A DNA stretch of 64,000 nucleotides from an uncultured Ruminococcus sp. (GCA_900541505.1 UQKK01000003.1:62001-126000), one strand, 5' to 3'; counted from the stretch's first letter, positions 43,623 to 52,829 are shown. Numbers and translations: made by a program. The notes: generated by a model from the sequence alone, not told the origin.

Positions 43623-44294
43623 ATGAAAACAAAATTTAAAATTAAGATTGCTATCGATATACTGATGACGGCAGGGCTCTTTTTCTTGAGCGGCTATCAG
43701 TTCTGGGGAGAGGAACTCCACGAGTGGATAGGCGCGGGAATGTTCGTTTTGTATTGCGTGCATCATATTCTGAATGGGAACTGGCACAAAAATTTGCCGA
43801 AAGGGAAATATACATTATCCAGGGGAATCCAGACGGCTGTGGATGCGGCACTTTTTCTGGCAATGCTCTCGGAGATGTACAGTGGCATCGTCCTTTCAAG
43901 GCATGTGTTTGCCTTTCTTCCCATCGGGGGCGGGCTGTCCCTTGCGAGAAAGCTGCATATCCTGGGCGCGTACTGGGGATTTTTGCTGATGAGTGTACAT
44001 CTGGGTATGCACTGGAAGATGGTGATAAACCTGATATCCAAAAAAATTGGGTTCAGAGAGCGCTCCCGATTGCGCGCGGTCATCACAAACGCAGTGGGAG
44101 GGGGAATTGCCCTCTACGGAATCTTTGTTTTTATCAAACGGGATTTTATAACATATCTCTTTCTGAAAAGCGAGTTTGTTTTTCTGGATTATACAGAATC
44201 TCCGGTCCTTTTCTATCTGGACTATGCGGCGCTCATGGGACTGTGTATATTTATTTTCTATTATATAGAGGCAAAGACGAGACGGCATGGATGA
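43623..44294 (+). CDS. DUF4405 membrane protein, possible b-type cytochrome
   Basis: A 223-residue protein with about six hydrophobic segments. Histidines sit in or near membrane helices at CVHHILNGNWH, SRHVF, KLHILG and VHLGMHW, the pattern of DUF4405, which resembles respiratory cytochrome b/NarI-type heme proteins. It may move electrons between the membrane and the two exported flavodoxins. The ATG at 43623 is chosen because it gives a normal positively charged N-terminus. A terminator overlaps its stop. Confidence 0.82.
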   Translation: MKTKFKIKIAIDILMTAGLFFLSGYQFWGEELHEWIGAGMFVLYCVHHILNGNWHKNLPKGKYTLSRGIQTAVDAALFLAMLSEMYSGIVLSRHVFAFLPIGGGLSLARKLHILGAYWGFLLMSVHLGMHWKMVINLISKKIGFRERSRLRAVITNAVGGGIALYGIFVFIKRDFITYLFLKSEFVFLDYTESPVLFYLDYAALMGLCIFIFYYIEAKTRRHG

Positions 44295-44308
44295 GGCCGT
44301 CTCGCCTT
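44278..44308 (+). terminator. Intrinsic terminator overlapping the DUF4405 stop
   Basis: CGAGACGGC and GCCGTCTCG form a perfect 9-bp stem with the TGA stop in the loop, followed by CCTTTGTT, a weak T-tract. It also separates the convergent minus-strand sensor gene. Confidence 0.65.
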
Positions 44309-44325
44309 TGTTCTAAGTAAGTGGT

Positions 44326-46116
44326 TTAACAATATTTTTCCAACAGCCTTAAAAGCTCCGGTATATTCAGCGGCTTGGCAACATGACCATTCATGCCGCA
44401 ATCCAGACAGGTTTTTACATCATCGGAAAAAGCGTCCGCAGTCATGGCGATAATGGGAATTTCTTTGGCATCCTCGCGTTCCATAGCTCGTATAGCTTGT
44501 GTCGCTTCAAAGCCATTCATTTCCGGCATCCGCAAATCCATCAAAATCGCGTCATAATATCCCGGCTGTACTTCAGTGAATTTTTCCACGCAGAGCTTTC
44601 CGTTCTCTGCCCAATCAAGAACAAAGCCCACACTGGAGAGAAGCTCGTTTGCGATTTCCCAGTTCAGCTCATTGTCCTCGGCAACCAGCAGACGTTTGCC
44701 GCTGAAATCCATTTGCGGCTCGGTGGGCAGGTCAGTTTTCTCCGTTTCCGGCTCGGCAAAGGGTTTTAAGGAATGATAGAGAGTCGATTTAAACAGCGGT
44801 TTGGAAATAAAACCGGTTATGCCCGCATCCCGCGCATCTTCCTCAACATCGTCCCAATCATAGGCAGACATCAGCAAAATCGGCAGATTGTCACCGATAC
44901 GGCGGCGCATTTCGCGGGCGGTTGTGATGCCGTCCATTCCCGGCATTTTGCAGTCCAGTAAAACAACATAGTAATCTCTGTGCTGCATATGCCGCTTCTC
45001 TGTCATATCAATAGCGGTAGGACCATCCAGTGCCCATTCCGCATGAACGCCAATCTCATTGAGAGAATCTGCCGCGAGCGCTTCCTCCTTCGCCTCCGCC
45101 AGTGCCTTCATCTGGCGGGTAGAGTAGCTCCAATAGATGAAGTAAACAACCAGCATGATACCCATAATGATGCCGCAGCTCACCAGGGAGGAAACGACTC
45201 TTTGCTGCCCAAGCGTGGCGAGGGCTTCGTCAAGGACACCATGGGGCATGACAGACAGCATCATCCACTCCGTGTTTGCCAGAGGCGTACAGCGGAAATG
45301 GCGTGTTTCTCCGTGTATGGGGACAGCACTGCTGTAAGTTTTTCTTTCGGTAATGGCCTCCCGCAAATCTGCCGCAATCTCTTCGGCATTTTCCACATCG
45401 GCTTCCCGCCCGTTATTCAGAATCCAGTCATAACAATTCCCTTCAGGGTTTTTAAAGTCAGAGTTGTTTACCACATAGGTTCCATCGGGACGGACAATGT
45501 TTGTAAAAATCAACGAGTCATCCGCGCCCAAAGAAAGGGCGTCTGTCAGATTTTGAATGGGAACGCCTACTAACAGAGCCGTGCAATGATTTCCATTTGA
45601 CAGCGGATAGCCCATGTTCACCGGATAACCAACAGAAACACCGTATAGAAGGACAGAGGTTCCGTCATCTTCCATACCGAGCGATACCATGGTCTCACCA
45701 TTGTTCATAGCAGTAAGAAAATTATCGGCATCCTCAATTTCTATAGGATTCCCCAAAATGTTTTCCATATTACCGTCTACATCCAACAGATATGTATGTG
45801 TAAATCTTCTTGACTGTGCAATTGAGGCGAGGCTTTCCCGCACATTGTCATCCATGACTTCCACCTCTTCCGGCGGAAAGTCCAGCAAAACATTTCTTAC
45901 CTGAATCAGACGCATGTTCAGCAGAGTATCAAAGTGATTTTGAATCTGCACACTCATTCCCTGCATATATGTGTCCGCAACCTGATTCAACGTACTTGTA
46001 TTTTGTCTTGTCATATATATTGTAATAAAATAGAACACAAGCACACAAAGCAAAAGCATACCGACTATGGTCGCAGGAAAAACTTTCAGCGCTTTTTTAT
46101 CTATTTTTTTATCCAT
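44326..46116 (-). CDS. Hybrid sensor protein lacking the histidine-kinase core
   Basis: A 596-residue protein. It has TM1 (about 12-33), an extracytoplasmic Cache-like sensor (about 40-300), TM2 (about 315-338), then directly after EAKEEALAA the tail of a receiver domain (ADSLNEIGVHAEWALDG, phospho-acceptor in LLDCKMPGMDG) and a complete second receiver (LLVAEDNE, LMDLRMPEMNG, MTADAF, KPL). The dimerisation/phosphoacceptor and ATPase domains that sit between these parts in full-length relatives are missing in frame, along with the first strand of receiver 1. It therefore cannot autophosphorylate. The Hpt gene lies 33 bases upstream. ATG 46116 is chosen because AAAGGA precedes it by 8 bases. 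Confidence 0.85.
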   Translation of the reverse strand: MDKKIDKKALKVFPATIVGMLLLCVLVFYFITIYMTRQNTSTLNQVADTYMQGMSVQIQNHFDTLLNMRLIQVRNVLLDFPPEEVEVMDDNVRESLASIAQSRRFTHTYLLDVDGNMENILGNPIEIEDADNFLTAMNNGETMVSLGMEDDGTSVLLYGVSVGYPVNMGYPLSNGNHCTALLVGVPIQNLTDALSLGADDSLIFTNIVRPDGTYVVNNSDFKNPEGNCYDWILNNGREADVENAEEIAADLREAITERKTYSSAVPIHGETRHFRCTPLANTEWMMLSVMPHGVLDEALATLGQQRVVSSLVSCGIIMGIMLVVYFIYWSYSTRQMKALAEAKEEALAADSLNEIGVHAEWALDGPTAIDMTEKRHMQHRDYYVVLLDCKMPGMDGITTAREMRRRIGDNLPILLMSAYDWDDVEEDARDAGITGFISKPLFKSTLYHSLKPFAEPETEKTDLPTEPQMDFSGKRLLVAEDNELNWEIANELLSSVGFVLDWAENGKLCVEKFTEVQPGYYDAILMDLRMPEMNGFEATQAIRAMEREDAKEIPIIAMTADAFSDDVKTCLDCGMNGHVAKPLNIPELLRLLEKYC

Positions 46117-46149
46117 GTCAATCATCCTTTGTCTCTGTTTTTAATCGTT

Positions 46150-46506
46150 TTATTCAAGAGCTTTGATTGCCGCTGAAAGGGTTTCATAGGTTTTTGTGAT
46201 TTCCGGCATCATTTCCACAGCCCTGTTCCAGTCATTGCCTCGAAACGCCGCAACCTGCTCAGTCAACAGGGCAAACAATTCTGTCATAGAAAGATTGCCG
46301 GATATGCCTTTGAGCGTATGCGCCGCAGTCAGGGCAGCCTCCTGCTGTCCGGCAGCGATTGCCGCCGCCAGTTTTTCATAGTTGGTATCGTCTAAAAACT
46401 TTTTCAGAAATCGTTCCAATAGAGTCTCGTTTCCCATGAACCGTTCCAGAGCGTTGGGTACATCGATTCCCGCCTCTTTTAGTCTTTCTCTCATCAATTC
46501 TTGCAT
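46150..46506 (-). CDS. Hpt phosphotransfer domain protein
   Basis: A 118-residue stand-alone Hpt protein with the phosphoacceptor His63 in AAHTLKGISGNL within a four-helix bundle. It should relay phosphate between a receiver and another partner. The start at 46506 follows GGGAGGATAA; upstream in-frame ATGs lack a ribosome binding site. It precedes the kinase-less sensor gene and probably shares its transcript. Divergent from the response regulator gene. Confidence 0.92.
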   Translation of the reverse strand: MQELMRERLKEAGIDVPNALERFMGNETLLERFLKKFLDDTNYEKLAAAIAAGQQEAALTAAHTLKGISGNLSMTELFALLTEQVAAFRGNDWNRAVEMMPEITKTYETLSAAIKALE

Positions 46507-46645
46507 TGTATTATCCTCCCATCCTTTAGGAATACAACCATTGTACATGAAACGGTACATGATTTCAATGTCCGCTTCGATGATTCACTGCGAAATCGCA
46601 GCTATTTAATAATGGAGAGAGGGGACAACGCTGCGGAAGCGGCAA

Positions 46646-46661
46646 TCACAATTTTGTGATT
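46646..46661. promoter_or_regulatory. Operator-like palindrome before the response regulator gene
   Basis: AATCACAA-TT-TTGTGATT spans 46644-46661, with core TCACA-N4-TGTGA at 46646-46659. The same core recurs at 48500-48513 before the ABC transporter, and in both places it ends 38 bases before a TACAAT. It is likely the binding site of the adjacent response regulator. Confidence 0.6.
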
Positions 46662-46697
46662 ATTCTTTTCCTTTGATTCTTACTCCAAAAACTATGA

Positions 46698-46703
46698 TAC
46701 AAT
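46698..46703 (+). promoter_or_regulatory. -10 element of the response regulator promoter
   Basis: TACAAT; a TTGATT with 19-base spacing lies upstream and is suboptimal, as expected for an activated promoter. The rest of the 46507-46812 gap shows no gene. Confidence 0.5.
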
Positions 46704-46812
46704 AGGGGAAATATGCGGGAGTGATTTTGCAGTTTTATGTCAGAAAAGGGGCAGGATATAACTGGTCTCAGACAAAATTGTATTCCTATTCCCGCGGTAC
46801 GGGAGGCTTGGG

Positions 46813-47490
46813 ATGCAAAGAATTTTAATTGTCGAGGATGACTGGGAATTAAATACAGGGCTTGCTTATATGCTGGAAAAGGAAGGCTTTGAAGTTGCCA
46901 GCGCCCACTCTGTCAGGGAAGGGAAAGAACGATATCGGGACGGGGGAGCGGATTTGGTGCTTCTGGATGTAAATCTGCCGGACGGAGAGGGTTTTTCTTT
47001 TTGCCAATGGATGCGCACTATGGGAAAGGTGCCGGTACTGTTTCTGACTGCGCGGGATTTGGAGGAAGATGTGCTTACCGGGTATGAACTGGGAGCAGAG
47101 GACTATGTGACAAAGCCCTTTTCTATGAAAATCCTTTTAAAGAAGATTGACGTCATTCTCAAAAGGACAAAGGAGAACACAGAGGCTGCCTTTGATGACG
47201 GATTTCTCATTGTAGATTTAGAGAAAGCGCAGGTGCGAAAAGGCGGTGCTAAGGGGGAGGAGTTGAGTGTGACACCGACAGAGTTTCGGATTCTGCGGGA
47301 ATTTTTGTCCCATCCGGGACAGCTTATGACCTATGAGGTGCTGCTTGAGAGACTGTGGGATTTGGGAAACCAGTTCGTGGACAAACATGCCCTTGCTGTC
47401 AATATAGGGCGGCTTCGCGGCAAGATAGAAGATGAGGAACACAAATATATTTCCAATGTATATGGGATGGGATATCAATGGATTGGTTAA
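46813..47490 (+). CDS. OmpR-family response regulator (BceR-like)
   Basis: A 225-residue regulator with receiver (Asp9, Asp10, phospho-acceptor Asp52 in LLDVNLPDG, Lys in YVTKPF) and a C-terminal winged helix (about 130-225). It overlaps the kinase gene by 13 bases. Together with the kinase and the downstream ABC transporter it makes a locus of the BceRS-BceAB type that detects and resists peptide antibiotics; the specific inducer is unknown. Confidence 0.94.
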   Translation: MQRILIVEDDWELNTGLAYMLEKEGFEVASAHSVREGKERYRDGGADLVLLDVNLPDGEGFSFCQWMRTMGKVPVLFLTARDLEEDVLTGYELGAEDYVTKPFSMKILLKKIDVILKRTKENTEAAFDDGFLIVDLEKAQVRKGGAKGEELSVTPTEFRILREFLSHPGQLMTYEVLLERLWDLGNQFVDKHALAVNIGRLRGKIEDEEHKYISNVYGMGYQWIG

Positions 47491-48416
47491 AGATAGTTAC
47501 AGTGCTGACATTACTCTTTTCAGGATATATGGCATGGCGGCAGTACCGACTAAAAAAAGATGTCTATGATTTTGCGCGAAAAATAGAAGAGAGTCTGGAT
47601 GCAGTTATTATGGGGAAAAGGATGCAAAGCGCGGAGGAGATAACGGATACGCTTTTTGGCAGGGTAAATGAAAAACTGGCAAGAGCAGAGGATATCTTGG
47701 AGTCAAAGGAGAGAGAAAGCCTGGAGGGAAAGCGGCAGATGAAGGAGCTGATATCCGATATTTCCCACCAGACGAAGACGCCTATTGCCAATCAGAAGCT
47801 CTGTCTGGAGGTTTTAAAGCAGGAAGGGTTAAGTGCAGAAGGGCGGATGTTCTTAGAGCGGCTGGAGCAACAGACAGACAAGCTGGATTTTCTTTTGCAG
47901 AGTTTGGTGAAAATGTCCCGGTTGGAGACGGGCGTCATCCAGATTCAGAAAAAAGAGGCGGACCTCATTTACACCATCCGGCAGGCGGTGTCGGGGATTG
48001 TCCCGGCAGCGGCAAAAAAGAAGATTTCTCTCTGTGCGGAGATGGAGGAATATCTGAATGTATTCCACGACGTCCGCTGGACGGAGGAAGCGGTGCACAA
48101 TCTATTGGACAATGCGGTCAAATATACCCAGGAAGGCGGTAATATCTCGCTTTTTATTAAGAAGAGAGAGGTGTTTACCGAGCTGCATGTGAAGGATTCG
48201 GGGAAAGGAATCGCAGCGGAGCGGCAGGCGTCCGTCTTTTATCGATTTTACAGGGAGCCGGAGGTACACAAGATGGAGGGTGCCGGGATTGGGCTGTATC
48301 TGACCCGGAAGATTATGGAACTGCAGGGCGGTTATGTGACAGTGGACTCCGCTGTGGGAGAAGGAGCGGATTTTACACTTTATTTTCCCAACGACCGTTC
48401 TGTGAGGAGGGACTAA
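47478..48416 (+). CDS. Sensor histidine kinase (BceS-like)
   Basis: A 312-residue kinase with only one obvious membrane segment at the N-terminus (5-20) and almost no extracytoplasmic loop, then a dimerisation helix with His97 in ISDISHQTKTP, the N box NLLDNAVKYT, and DSGKGI and GAGIGLYL ATP-lid motifs. The lack of a sensor domain fits intramembrane-sensing kinases that read the flux of a partner ABC transporter. Confidence 0.94.
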   Translation: MDWLKIVTVLTLLFSGYMAWRQYRLKKDVYDFARKIEESLDAVIMGKRMQSAEEITDTLFGRVNEKLARAEDILESKERESLEGKRQMKELISDISHQTKTPIANQKLCLEVLKQEGLSAEGRMFLERLEQQTDKLDFLLQSLVKMSRLETGVIQIQKKEADLIYTIRQAVSGIVPAAAKKKISLCAEMEEYLNVFHDVRWTEEAVHNLLDNAVKYTQEGGNISLFIKKREVFTELHVKDSGKGIAAERQASVFYRFYREPEVHKMEGAGIGLYLTRKIMELQGGYVTVDSAVGEGADFTLYFPNDRSVRRD

Positions 48417-48499
48417 GCAGTGCCGCCATATTGAAAAGACCTGGGGCTTCGCAGTTTTGAAAAGACATAAGTCAGGCGGTTTTGAAATAGCAGAAAGTC

Positions 48500-48515
48500 T
48501 CACAGTTTTGTGATT
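48500..48515. promoter_or_regulatory. Operator-like palindrome before the ABC transporter genes
   Basis: TCACA-GTTT-TGTGA at 48500-48513 matches the core of the site before the response regulator (TCACA-ATTT-TGTGA). A further half site TTTGTGATTTTT follows at 48535-48545. Confidence 0.6.
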
Positions 48516-48551
48516 GTTTTTAGTTGAGACTGGTTTGTGATTTTTGCGTAA

Positions 48552-48557
48552 TACAAT
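48552..48557 (+). promoter_or_regulatory. -10 element of the ABC transporter promoter
   Basis: TACAAT, 38 bases after the operator core, the same distance as at the response regulator gene. No good -35 is present at 16-18 bases. Confidence 0.5.
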
Positions 48558-48587
48558 AAAAGCAGAACAGAAGAAGGAGGCAAACCA

Positions 48588-49319
48588 ATGGAATCATGGA
48601 TTGTGAGGACAGAACATCTGAAAAAACATTATAAATTGGGAAGCAACACAGTGAAAGCCCTTGATGGGGTGGACTTCCGCGTGCGGGAGCGGGAATTTGT
48701 GGCGTTGATTGGAAAATCGGGAAGTGGAAAGAGTACCCTGCTGCACATGATTGGAGGGCTGGATACGCCCACTTCCGGGGATGTGTACGTGGCGGGAAAA
48801 CGGCTGGCTTCCATGAAGCGGGAGCAGCTCGCCATTTTCCGCAGGAGAAAGGTGGGTTTCGTCTTTCAGAGTTACAATCTGGTGCCGGATTTGAATGTAT
48901 ATGAAAATGTGACCCTGCCTGTGGAATTGGACGGAAGGAAGGTTGATAAGGAGTTTGTAAGGGAGATACTGCATGTTTTGCAGCTGGAGGAAAAGCGGGA
49001 AGCGCTTCCTAATACCTTATCCGGCGGACAGCAGCAGAGGGTGGCGATTGCACGCGCCATTGCCGCTAAACCGGCCATCATTCTGGCGGATGAGCCAACG
49101 GGCAATCTGGACACAGCCGCCAGTCACGATGTAATGGGACTTTTGAAAGTTGTAGCAAGGCAGTTTCAGCAGACGGTAATCCTCATCACACACGACCAGG
49201 ACATCGCGCAGATGGCGGACCGGATTGTGCGAATCGAGGACGGGAAGATTTTGCCTTCTGTCCGGGAAAAAACAGGGGAAGGCACAGGAAAGGCAGGTGG
49301 CGGATATGCTGAGGAATGA
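48588..49319 (+). CDS. ABC transporter ATP-binding protein (BceA/MacB-type)
   Basis: A 243-residue ATPase with Walker A GKSGSGKST, Q-loop in VFQSYNL, signature LSGGQQQR, Walker B ILADEPTGNLD and the H-loop ITHD. It is of the LolD/MacB/BceA class that works with FtsX-type permeases. AAGGAGG precedes the ATG; it overlaps the permease gene by 14 bases. Confidence 0.95.
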   Translation: MESWIVRTEHLKKHYKLGSNTVKALDGVDFRVREREFVALIGKSGSGKSTLLHMIGGLDTPTSGDVYVAGKRLASMKREQLAIFRRRKVGFVFQSYNLVPDLNVYENVTLPVELDGRKVDKEFVREILHVLQLEEKREALPNTLSGGQQQRVAIARAIAAKPAIILADEPTGNLDTAASHDVMGLLKVVARQFQQTVILITHDQDIAQMADRIVRIEDGKILPSVREKTGEGTGKAGGGYAEE

Positions 49320-51855
49320 CAACCAGGAAATCATTCGCCGTCTGGCAGGACATTCTCTGAAAAATAACCACCGAAGGACTCTGATTATGGGGCTGGCTGT
49401 GGTGCTCTCATCGTTCATGCTTTTCAGTGTGTTTACAGTAGGTATCACGTATTTTAACATGCTGCGTTTACAAAATATCCGCCTGGGCGGCTCAGAGGAA
49501 GATGCGGTCATGTACGGCATGACGGAGGAACAGAAGGAAAAACTAGAAGCAAATCCTGATATTGAGAAAATCGGAATCGCCGCAGTTTCGGGGTATGTGG
49601 AATCCACAGACAGGGATGATACCATCAATGTAGGGCTGATGTGGGCGGATGAGACATACTGGGAGGAGATGATGGCTCCTGCCAGAAAGTATGTAAAAGG
49701 CGCATACCCCAAAGAGAAAAATGAAATCATGGTGACAAAGGCGGCTTTAAAAGAGTGCGGCTATGAGGAACTCTCTGTGGGAGATACTTTTGTGATGACC
49801 TGGGGAGACGCGCAGTGGCAGCCTCATACCGAAGAATTTGAGATTTCCGGTATCTGGGAGGGCTATGGGACAAAGAAAGTCTTCTATGTATCAGAAGAAT
49901 TTTATCAAAACAGCGGGTATGAACTGTCTGAGGTGTCATCGGGCAGATATTTTATCGATTTCAAGCAGAGATTTATCAGTGAAAAAGAACAGAAAGCGTT
50001 TATTGAGGGGATGAATCTGGAAAAGCAGCAGAATATTTTCTTTTCTGTCACTGCTGCGGAGTCGATTCCTGTTTTTCTGGGGCTGTGCGGGATTGCGCTG
50101 TCTACCTGTCTGTGTGCCTACCTTTTAATCTACAACATCCTCTATCTCGCTGTGTCGGGAAATGTCCGGTATTATGGACTTCTACAGACGGTGGGAATGA
50201 CGGGGCGGCAGGTGAAATCCCTGATTCGCCGCCAGATGCTTTTGGTCGGAGGAGCGGGGACGGCAGGAGGAATCTGCCTGGGGATACTGGTTTCCTTTTT
50301 CCTCATCCCCTCTATCGTAAGGTTTTTAGGTGTAAGAGCAAAAGGGATAGGGGAGATTGAAATTTCCTTCCATCCGGCAGTTTTTTTGATTACAGTGGCA
50401 TTGAGCGCTCTGACCATCTACATGGGGAGCAGAAAACCCGTGCGCATGGCGGAATCCATTTCTCCGGTGGAGGCGGCGAGCTATCGGTCTTCAGGTGGAA
50501 GAAAGGACACGCGCAGGACAAAGGACGGAAACCTCCTGAAAAAGATGGCATGGAATCAGATTACAGGCAACGGGAAACGTTCTGCGGTCATCATTTTCTC
50601 TATGGGGATGGGGCTGTCCATTTTCCTCTGTCTCGTGACTATGATTCACAGTCAGGGACCGCGCACCTTCGTGTCCAATTATATGAACATGGACATTACA
50701 GTGGAAAATGATACCCTGAAAAAAGAAAGCCATGACGACTGGGTACAGCTCATGGACAGTCCGTTTTTGGAAGATATCCGAAAGAGCGCAGGAGTTGGCG
50801 AGGTAAACCCGGTTCATGTCATGGAAATCATGATTCCATGGGAACCGGATTTCGCGGATACATGGATGAGGGAAGAATTCGCCATGTGGATGCGGGAGCC
50901 CTATGAGGGAAAATATGAGCAGGAGTATAAGGAACATCCTGAAAATTTCGGAACATTTCTCGTGGGAATCAATGAGCGGGATTTCGATTTTCTCAATGAA
51001 AACCTGGAAAATCCGGTGGATAAAGAGGCGTTTGAAGCGGGCAGGATATGTATCCTCTACCGCAACGGACTGGAGTTTGAGACGGAAGACCTGGCGGGAA
51101 AAGAAGTGACCTGTGCTGTCTATGGAAACAGAGAAATGACCTGTACCTTCGAGATTGCAGGACTTACCGATGAAAGCTATTACAGCGGTTCCATGCTGGG
51201 CTTTCCTCCGGCGGTCATTGTAAGTGATAAGACCCTGGAGACATTTTCGCAGGAGGCTTTCGCACAAGGAGTCGGGAATGCCCTGACTTATGTATCAAAA
51301 TTTTCCGCGCGCTATGACGAGAGTTACGATGCAGAAACAGAAGAAGCCGTCCTTTCCTGTATAGAAAAGAGTCCTCACGCCAATGATTTCTCCTACAGCT
51401 CTAAAATCCAGGAGTTAAAGAACGTGGAAGCAGCGCAGGGAAATATGATGGAGGTGGGAATCGGAGTGGCTCTTATCCTCGCTTTCATCGGAATTTTAAA
51501 CTATATCAATACTGTGGTGGGGAACATCCAGAACCGCCAGATGGAACTGGCTATTTTAGAAAGTGTGGGGATGACGCAGAAACAGATGAACCGCATGCTT
51601 GTCTTAGAAGGTGTCTTCTTTGCCGCGGGTTCTCTGGCGTTTACGGGAACGGTGGGACTTGGCATCACGTATGTGGTCTATCAGTCCATGAACTATATGG
51701 GAGCAGGGTTTATGGTGCCGATACTCCCGGTGATTTTTATGATTCTGTTTATCCTGGGCGTGTGTATTGTCATCCCCGTTGTCTCCAGATATGTGGTGAC
51801 GAAGAACGGAAGTGTGGTGGAGCGCATACGAGGAATCACTCACTTGTCCGTATAA
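49306..51855 (+). CDS. FtsX-family ABC permease (BceB/MacB-like)
   Basis: An 849-residue permease. One N-terminal membrane helix (about 28-50) and a large extracytoplasmic segment precede an FtsX domain with three helices (about 265-400); a second helix plus outer segment (about 440-720) leads to a second FtsX domain with three helices at the end. This duplicated arrangement is closer to larger lipoprotein/peptide exporters of Firmicutes than to classical ten-helix BceB. The ATG at 49306 with AGGTGG upstream is chosen; earlier in-frame codons lie inside the ATPase gene. The 3' end overlaps convergent apbE by 16 bases. Confidence 0.9.
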   Translation: MLRNDNQEIIRRLAGHSLKNNHRRTLIMGLAVVLSSFMLFSVFTVGITYFNMLRLQNIRLGGSEEDAVMYGMTEEQKEKLEANPDIEKIGIAAVSGYVESTDRDDTINVGLMWADETYWEEMMAPARKYVKGAYPKEKNEIMVTKAALKECGYEELSVGDTFVMTWGDAQWQPHTEEFEISGIWEGYGTKKVFYVSEEFYQNSGYELSEVSSGRYFIDFKQRFISEKEQKAFIEGMNLEKQQNIFFSVTAAESIPVFLGLCGIALSTCLCAYLLIYNILYLAVSGNVRYYGLLQTVGMTGRQVKSLIRRQMLLVGGAGTAGGICLGILVSFFLIPSIVRFLGVRAKGIGEIEISFHPAVFLITVALSALTIYMGSRKPVRMAESISPVEAASYRSSGGRKDTRRTKDGNLLKKMAWNQITGNGKRSAVIIFSMGMGLSIFLCLVTMIHSQGPRTFVSNYMNMDITVENDTLKKESHDDWVQLMDSPFLEDIRKSAGVGEVNPVHVMEIMIPWEPDFADTWMREEFAMWMREPYEGKYEQEYKEHPENFGTFLVGINERDFDFLNENLENPVDKEAFEAGRICILYRNGLEFETEDLAGKEVTCAVYGNREMTCTFEIAGLTDESYYSGSMLGFPPAVIVSDKTLETFSQEAFAQGVGNALTYVSKFSARYDESYDAETEEAVLSCIEKSPHANDFSYSSKIQELKNVEAAQGNMMEVGIGVALILAFIGILNYINTVVGNIQNRQMELAILESVGMTQKQMNRMLVLEGVFFAAGSLAFTGTVGLGITYVVYQSMNYMGAGFMVPILPVIFMILFILGVCIVIPVVSRYVVTKNGSVVERIRGITHLSV

Positions 51856-52829
51856 TGGAGCGCGCCGTCATCCGTCACAAAGATGGCCTCCACTCCATCC
51901 AGAGTTTCGATGAATTCCATCCCTTTCTCAAGTCCCAGCGCGTAGCAGGTGGTACTTAACGCATCGCCGTCCACCGAGCTGTCGGAGAGGATGGTAACCT
52001 GCAGAAGGTCATTCTCACAGGGATAGCCGGTGGCGGTGTCCAGGATATGGTGATAGATTTTGCCGTCCTTCTCAAAATAGCGTACGTAGTTGCCGGAGGA
52101 GACCACAGACTGGTCGCTGATTTCCAGTGTTGTCAATACTTCATTCTTTTCGGCAAAAGGCTTCTGGATGCCAATCTCAAAGGGAGTGCCGTCGTAATGA
52201 CCTCCCAGAGCGAGTACATTACCGCCCAGATTGATGAGGGCGTGCTCCACGCCGGAATCCTGGAGAAATTCTTTTAAGCGGTCTGCGATGTACCCTTTGG
52301 CAATGCCGCCCAAGTCAATCTGTGCCTGGGGGTCAGTCAAGGTGACCGTATTGCCCTCAATTTTTACATTTCTATCATCCACATGGGAGAGCGCCTCTGA
52401 CAGTGCGGCAGGGTCGGGGAGCGCTTTTTCTGTGTTGTCCTGGAACTTCCACAGACTGTTTACCGCGCCGATGGTGATGTCAAATTTTCCTTCAGAGAGT
52501 TCGCCGTAGTCAAGCCCTATCTGTATCAGAGCAGCCGTCTCTTCGTCCACCTCTACGGGTTTGCCCTGGGCGGCGTTGATACGGGAGACATCGCTGTCCT
52601 CTATGGTGCGGCTGAATAGCCTTTCATAGCGGCTGCACAGTTCTTCACACTCCTCCAGTATCTCATCGCTTGCGCCCCAGGCGGTGACCTGTACGACCGT
52701 GTCAAAATAAAGCCCTGTGAACTGCTGCCTCTCGCTTTTTGGAGGAGTGGAACAGCCGGACAGCACAGCGGGACAGAGTAGGATAAGGGTACATATACAA
52801 AACAGAAAGGATTTCAGCCTGATTTTCAT
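51840..52829 (-). CDS. apbE: FAD:protein FMN transferase (ApbE), lipoprotein
   Basis: A 329-residue flavin transferase that attaches FMN from FAD to a Thr in exported proteins. The lipobox is LSGC. The ApbE signature includes the DTVVQVTAWG strand, the LGGIAKGYIADRLKE segment and the Mg-binding SSVDGDALSTTCYALG. It is exported and lipid-anchored, as needed to flavinylate RnfG and RnfD, the only candidate targets seen in the window (SGAT and TGAT motifs). It is divergent from the NusG-II gene. Confidence 0.95.
   Translation of the reverse strand: MKIRLKSFLFCICTLILLCPAVLSGCSTPPKSERQQFTGLYFDTVVQVTAWGASDEILEECEELCSRYERLFSRTIEDSDVSRINAAQGKPVEVDEETAALIQIGLDYGELSEGKFDITIGAVNSLWKFQDNTEKALPDPAALSEALSHVDDRNVKIEGNTVTLTDPQAQIDLGGIAKGYIADRLKEFLQDSGVEHALINLGGNVLALGGHYDGTPFEIGIQKPFAEKNEVLTTLEISDQSVVSSGNYVRYFEKDGKIYHHILDTATGYPCENDLLQVTILSDSSVDGDALSTTCYALGLEKGMEFIETLDGVEAIFVTDDGALHYTDK

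Noticed and set aside
44326..46506. Frameshift as the cause of the missing kinase domains
   Set aside because: The frame continues without interruption across the junction and no kinase motifs occur in other frames nearby; the domains are deleted, not shifted.
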